Below the pieces are notes generated by a model. That model did no database searches. It saw only the letters and a list, made by a program, of their open reading frames with translations, and was not told the origin of the DNA. A stretch of 64,000 nucleotides of DNA from Deltaproteobacteria bacterium YD0425bin51 (lineage in GTDB: Bacteria; Desulfobacterota; Desulfobacteria; Desulfobacterales; YD0425bin51), in the NCBI GenBank assembly GCA_002753225.1, contig PDZS01000023.1:1-64000 (forward strand), in the 5' to 3' direction. How positions within the stretch are numbered: position 1 is the stretch's first letter; every line of letters begins with the position of its first letter. The position numbers and the translations under genes are program-made. This document shows, piece after piece, positions 60,314-64,000 of the stretch.

Positions 60314-60934
60314 TTAAAGAAGCCTCCTTTCAATAGCTTTTATAGAATCTATAGGAAGCACTAAATGTTCAAATTTTAAAATATCATACACATTAAGACC
60401 TTCACACCGTAATATCTTAATGTTAGGTATATTCCTAGCTGAAAGCTCTATATTTCTATTCTCTTTTTCAGTAATAAATAGTCCTTTTGAAACATTTATA
60501 GCTTTACTGATACCAATAAATTTTTTTGTCTTTATCTCATCCAATTCAAATTGGTCCAAAACTAGGAGCTTTTTATCATTATATTTACTTGTTAAAGCCA
60601 TTTTCAATGCTAATTTTCTGACCTTTTTTGGCACTTTATAAGCATAACTTCTTGGATTTGGTCCAAAAACAGAACCTCCTCCTCTAAGCAATGGAGATTT
60701 AATATTTCCTCTTCTTGCTCTCCCTGTTCCTTTTTGGCGATAAAGCTTTTTCGTGCTACCTGAAATATCAGAGCGATGTTTTACGCACGCAGTTCCAGAT
60801 CTTCTCGAAGCGAGTTGCATTGTAACTACTTCATGCAATACAGATTCTTTTATCGCTACATTGAAGATGCTGTCTGGGATATCAATCTCTGAAACTTTCT
60901 CTCCTTTTATATTTAGAACATCAACAGCAGCCAT
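60314..60934 (-). CDS. rplD: 50S ribosomal protein L4
   Basis: A 206-residue L4. The Gly/Arg-rich loop reading KLYRQKGTGRARRGNIKSPL and RGGGSVFGPNPRSYAYKVPKKVRKLALKMALTSKY are diagnostic. In E. coli L4 also represses the S10 operon; no leader for this can be claimed here. It lies between rplC and rplW. Confidence 0.96.
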   Translation of the reverse strand: MAAVDVLNIKGEKVSEIDIPDSIFNVAIKESVLHEVVTMQLASRRSGTACVKHRSDISGSTKKLYRQKGTGRARRGNIKSPLLRGGGSVFGPNPRSYAYKVPKKVRKLALKMALTSKYNDKKLLVLDQFELDEIKTKKFIGISKAINVSKGLFITEKENRNIELSARNIPNIKILRCEGLNVYDILKFEHLVLPIDSIKAIERRLL

Positions 60935-60942
60935 TTATTTCC

Positions 60943-61584
60943 TCATTTAGTTACTACGACTTTGGGTTTTCTTATTTCTAAAAATCCTCTTCTAGCACCA
61001 GGTATAGAACCTTTTACTAAAATTAAATTTTCTACGGGCTTAATATCTACAACTTCTAAATTTCTAACTGTTATACGATGATTGCCATAATGACCAGGCA
61101 TTCTTTTACCTTTTACAACTCTGGATGGCCATGCACTAGAACCAATAGAACCAGGTAATCTATGACACATACCACCATGCGTCTTCCTGCCACCACTAAA
61201 TCCATAGCGCTTTACTACGCCAGCAAAACCACGCCCTTTAGAAGTTCCTGAAATATCTACGCGTTCACCAATTTTGAATATATTGTCAACAGTTATTACT
61301 TGACCCATTTTATATTCTTGGGAACCCTCTATTGAAAATTCATTAAGGAGTGCAAAACATTTACCCGCGCCCTTTTTCATATGTCCCTGTAAGGGCTTAT
61401 TTACTCTACTTTCCTTTTTCTCTTCGAATCCTAATTGTAGTGCCTTATAACCATCTATTGCTTCAGATTTAACTTGAACAACAACACAGGGTCCTGCTTG
61501 AATTACGCTTACTGGAATATAAGCCCCTTTTGGAGTATAGAGTCCTGTCATTCCTATTTTTTTACCTATAAGTCCCTTGCACAT
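60943..61584 (-). CDS. rplC: 50S ribosomal protein L3
   Basis: A 213-residue L3. It shows LIGKKIGMTGLYTPKGAYIPVSVIQAGPCVVVQVK, KGRGFAGVVKRYGFSGGRKTHGGMCHRLPGSIGSSAWPSRVVKGKRMPGHYG-type core (methylation-site loop) and VEN LILVKGSIPGARRG. A 41-bp gap lies before it, following rpsJ. Confidence 0.96.
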   Translation of the reverse strand: MCKGLIGKKIGMTGLYTPKGAYIPVSVIQAGPCVVVQVKSEAIDGYKALQLGFEEKKESRVNKPLQGHMKKGAGKCFALLNEFSIEGSQEYKMGQVITVDNIFKIGERVDISGTSKGRGFAGVVKRYGFSGGRKTHGGMCHRLPGSIGSSAWPSRVVKGKRMPGHYGNHRITVRNLEVVDIKPVENLILVKGSIPGARRGFLEIRKPKVVVTK

Positions 61585-61625
61585 TTTTTCTATTTTTCCT
61601 TAAATAAAAAAACTTTTAGCTGATA

Positions 61626-61937
61626 TTACAATTTTATTTCAACATCAACACCAGGTGATAAATCAAGTTTCATTAACGCATCAACTGTTTGTTGGGTTGG
61701 CTCTAGAATATCTAAAAGCCGCTTATGTGTCCTAACCTCAAATTGCTCACGTGATTTTTTATCAATATGAGGAGATCGCAAAATCGTAAATCTATTAATC
61801 CTCGTTGGAAGAGGTATAGGACCTACAACTTTAGCCCCGGTTTTCTGAGCTGTATCTAAAATATCTATAGCAGATTGATCTAATAGCTTATGATCATATG
61901 CCTTTAATCGAATCCTTATTTTGCTACTCTTCATCAT
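61626..61937 (-). CDS. rpsJ: 30S ribosomal protein S10
   Basis: A 103-residue S10, which also serves as NusE in antitermination. [60 protein letters not shown] are diagnostic. It follows tuf by 14 bp, so no separate S10 leader or promoter is visible. The second Met (61934) is an equally good start. Confidence 0.96.
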   Translation of the reverse strand: MMKSSKIRIRLKAYDHKLLDQSAIDILDTAQKTGAKVVGPIPLPTRINRFTILRSPHIDKKSREQFEVRTHKRLLDILEPTQQTVDALMKLDLSPGVDVEIKL

Positions 61938-61951
61938 AATATTCTTTCTCT

Positions 61952-63145
61952 TTATTCAATAATTTCACTTACTACACCTGCGCCAACAGTTCTTCCCCCT
62001 TCTCTAACAGCAAATCTCAATTCCTTCTCCATGGCTATAGGAGTAATAAGCGTAGCAATAATTGCAACATTATCTCCAGGCATTATCATTTCAACGCCTT
62101 CAGGTAGAGTAACTACTCCTGTGACATCTGTAGTTCTAAAATAAAACTGTGGACGATATCCATTAAAAAATGGGGTGTGCCTACCACCTTCTTCTTTGCT
62201 AAGGACATAAATTTCAGCCTTAAATTTAGTATGAGGCGTAATAGAACCTGGTTTTGCTACAACCTGTCCTCGCTCAACTTCTTCTCGCTTAGTTCCGCGC
62301 AAAAGTACTCCAACATTATCGCCTGCTCTACCTTCATCTAATATTTTCCTAAACATCTCAACGCCTGTACATACAGTTTTTATAGTTGATCTAATACCAA
62401 TTATCTCAACTTCATCACTAATCCTTACTATACCTCTTTCAACCCTTCCAGTTACAACTGTTCCACGGCCAGATATGCTGAAAACATCTTCAACAGGCAT
62501 TAAAAATGGTTTATCAATTTCACGAACAGGCTCAGGTATATAACTATCTACAGCATCAAGGAGCGACCAAATACATTTAGCCTCTTCACTGTTAGTATCA
62601 TCACTCTCCAATGCTTTCAAAGCACTTCCTCTAATAATAGGAGTATCATCACCAGGGAATTCGTACTTATCTAAAAGTTCCCTAAGTTCAAGTTCAACCA
62701 ATTCAATAAGTTCAGGATCATCAACCATATCGCATTTGTTTAAAAAAACTACTATTTTGGGTACTCCAACTTGGCGGGCAAGCAATATATGCTCTCTTGT
62801 TTGAGGCATTGGACCATCATCAGCTCCTACTACTAAAATTGCCCCATCCATTTGAGCAGCACCTGTAATCATATTTTTAATGTAATCAGCATGTCCAGGA
62901 CAATCCACATGAGCATAATGCCTTTTATCTGTCTCATATTCAACATGAGCAGTTGCAATGGTAATACCCCTTGCTTTTTCTTCAGGAGCTTTATCTATTT
63001 GATCAAACGGAACATAATTCCCTTTGCCTTTAAAGGAGCAATGTTTTGTTATAGCTGCGGTGAGAGTCGTTTTGCCATGGTCAATATGTCCTATTGTTCC
63101 AACATTGACATGTGGCTTATTTCGTTCAAATTTCTGCTTTGCCAT
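61952..63145 (-). CDS. tuf: Translation elongation factor EF-Tu
   Basis: The 397-residue GTPase delivers aminoacyl-tRNA to the ribosome. [14 protein letters not shown] (G1), the ARGITI switch [10 protein letters not shown] (G3), NKCDMVDD (G4) and GSALKAL (G5) are intact; domain 2 and 3 motifs ([29 protein letters not shown]) are normal. It sits between rpsG and rpsJ; fusA, which usually lies between rpsG and tuf, is not here. Confidence 0.97.
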   Translation of the reverse strand: MAKQKFERNKPHVNVGTIGHIDHGKTTLTAAITKHCSFKGKGNYVPFDQIDKAPEEKARGITIATAHVEYETDKRHYAHVDCPGHADYIKNMITGAAQMDGAILVVGADDGPMPQTREHILLARQVGVPKIVVFLNKCDMVDDPELIELVELELRELLDKYEFPGDDTPIIRGSALKALESDDTNSEEAKCIWSLLDAVDSYIPEPVREIDKPFLMPVEDVFSISGRGTVVTGRVERGIVRISDEVEIIGIRSTIKTVCTGVEMFRKILDEGRAGDNVGVLLRGTKREEVERGQVVAKPGSITPHTKFKAEIYVLSKEEGGRHTPFFNGYRPQFYFRTTDVTGVVTLPEGVEMIMPGDNVAIIATLITPIAMEKELRFAVREGGRTVGAGVVSEIIE

Positions 63146-63166
63146 TTCTCTAATCCTCCAACAAAA

Positions 63167-63640
63167 TTACCATTTAAAATGAGCAAACGCTTTATTTGCT
63201 TCTGCCATTTTATGGGTATCTTCCCTCTTCTTTACCGCTGCTCCTCTTTGATTCGCCGCATCCATCAATTCCCCAGCTAATTTTTTAGACATACCTTGCT
63301 CTGCACGACTTTTTGAATATGTTATGATCCAGCGAATAGCAAGAGATATACGCCTTGATGTTCTTATTTCAGTTGGCACTTGATATGTTGACCCTCCAAC
63401 TCGCCTTGATTTAACTTCAATTAAGGGCTTAACATTTTCGACAGCCTTCTCAAAAAGTTTAATAGGGTCATCATTTGTTTTCTTTTCTATAACATCAAAT
63501 GCACCGTATATAACAGATTCTGCAACGCTTTTCTTACCACTTCGCATTATTGAATTTATGAATCGTGCAATTAATTTACTATTGTATTTTGGATCCTGAG
63601 CCACATCTCGCTCAAAACTTTCTCTTTTTCTTCTTGGCAT
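63167..63640 (-). CDS. rpsG: 30S ribosomal protein S7
   Basis: A 157-residue 16S 3'-domain assembly protein. It shows MPRRKRESFERDVAQDPKYNSKLIARFINSIMRSGKKSVAESVIYGAFD-type N-terminus, VKPLIEVKSRRVGGSTYQVPTEIR and KKREDTHKMAEANKAFAHFKW at the end. It is 18 bp after rpsL and 21 bp before tuf. Confidence 0.97.
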   Translation of the reverse strand: MPRRKRESFERDVAQDPKYNSKLIARFINSIMRSGKKSVAESVIYGAFDVIEKKTNDDPIKLFEKAVENVKPLIEVKSRRVGGSTYQVPTEIRTSRRISLAIRWIITYSKSRAEQGMSKKLAGELMDAANQRGAAVKKREDTHKMAEANKAFAHFKW

Positions 63641-63658
63641 ATTTCACACTTAAGTTAA

Positions 63659-64000
63659 TTATTTGGGTTTTTTAGCACCATATTTTGATCTGCTTTTCTT
63701 TCTATCCTGAACGCCTAGTGAATCAAGAGTACCTCTTATTATATGATATCTAACACCAGGAAGATCTTTTACACGCCCCCCACGAACCAACACAACCGAG
63801 TGTTCTTGGAGATTATGTCCAATTCCCGGAATATACGCTGTAACTTCGATACCACTAGTTAACCTCACTCTTGCAACTTTTCTCAAAGCTGAGTTTGGCT
63901 TTTTAGGCGTAGAAGTATAAACACGAGTACATACTCCTCTTTTCTGTGGAGCTCCCTTCAATGCTGGCGTGTTTGTTTTTTTCTTTACGCGTTTTCTACT
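63659..64000 (-). CDS. rpsL: 30S ribosomal protein S12, 5' end cut by the window
   Basis: Decoding-centre protein S12. The visible 113 codons run to the window edge without a start; the peptide begins [22 protein letters not shown] and about ten N-terminal residues lie outside. [16 protein letters not shown] [50 protein letters not shown] and the lysines mutated in streptomycin resistance are present in their normal form. A TTG at 63961 is internal, not the start. Confidence 0.96.
   Translation of the reverse strand, partial: SRKRVKKKTNTPALKGAPQKRGVCTRVYTSTPKKPNSALRKVARVRLTSGIEVTAYIPGIGHNLQEHSVVLVRGGRVKDLPGVRYHIIRGTLDSLGVQDRKKSRSKYGAKKPK

Noticed and set aside
63659..63961. Complete 100-residue rpsL starting at TTG 63961
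   Set aside because: The frame continues upstream with the conserved S12 N-terminal sequence to the window edge; the gene is cut, not short.

Overview
The window is AT-rich, Gram-negative, bacterial chromosomal DNA that is almost entirely coding. The gene content suggests a Desulfobacterales-like member of the Desulfobacterota (former Deltaproteobacteria). The signs are selenocysteine synthase, a CooC/AcsF-type CO dehydrogenase/acetyl-CoA synthase maturation ATPase, a CobA-HemD fusion, a small family I associate with sulfate reducers, lipopolysaccharide heptose synthesis, outer-membrane lipoproteins and a PEP-CTERM protein. This placement rests on gene content and recalled families, not on a database search.

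Layout. (1) Positions 1-1516 look like the end of an integrative element: a cut-off minus-strand gene, a helix-turn-helix (excisionase-like) gene and a tyrosine integrase that stops 40 bp from the 3' end of tRNA-Phe. (2) 1734-4171 holds a conserved alpha/beta protein gene and the minCDE division-site operon. (3) 4215-12214 is a tightly packed plus-strand run: selA, a TPR protein, gmhA, a deoxyhypusine-synthase-like gene, a zinc ribbon, hemC, cobA-hemD, a membrane protein and a YkgJ-type cysteine-cluster protein. (4) 12211-17639 is a minus-strand run read as fthC, pcm, cooC-like, acuC, acuB, prmA and a metallo-beta-lactamase-fold gene. (5) 17752-25752 is a plus-strand run: serS, thrC, two envelope proteins, cheR, a receiver-less cheB and a REC-DHp-REC-GGDEF regulator. 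(6) 25799-33718 carries envelope and secreted genes around priA, including a phospholipase C/S1-nuclease-like enzyme, a lipoprotein with 14 WD40 repeats and a secreted MORN-repeat protein. (7) 33869-45168 is an exopolysaccharide/PEP-CTERM locus. It has a GspC-like PDZ protein, a polysaccharide-export protein with five SLBB domains, an outer-membrane barrel, an OmpA-type lipoprotein, a DUF4156-like lipoprotein, a Wzz-type co-polymerase, a BY-kinase-like ATPase with a broken Walker A motif, a ParA ATPase, a PEP-CTERM protein behind a sigma-54 promoter and an initiating sugar-phosphate transferase. (8) 45177-48082 is thiC-thiE-thiL. (9) 48165-64000 is the str-S10-spc-alpha ribosomal super-operon on the minus strand, from a cut-off rpsL to rplQ, with tuf, secY, infA and rpoA but without fusA.

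Working together. Regions 6 and 7 form a surface-polysaccharide and envelope module whose parts (initiating transferase, chain-length protein and kinase-like partner, periplasmic/outer-membrane conduit, PEP-CTERM surface protein) lie within about 12 kb. Sigma-54 control is visible at the PEP-CTERM gene and possible at the phospholipase-like gene. cooC-like, acuB and acuC point to acetyl-CoA metabolism. No CRISPR array, rRNA gene or transposase was seen. The least ordinary items are the sigma-54 promoter with a 16-bp inverted repeat at 42938-43035, the 28-bp GC-rich palindrome inserted in frame in the cooC-like gene, and the degenerate BY-kinase with three N-terminal repeats.
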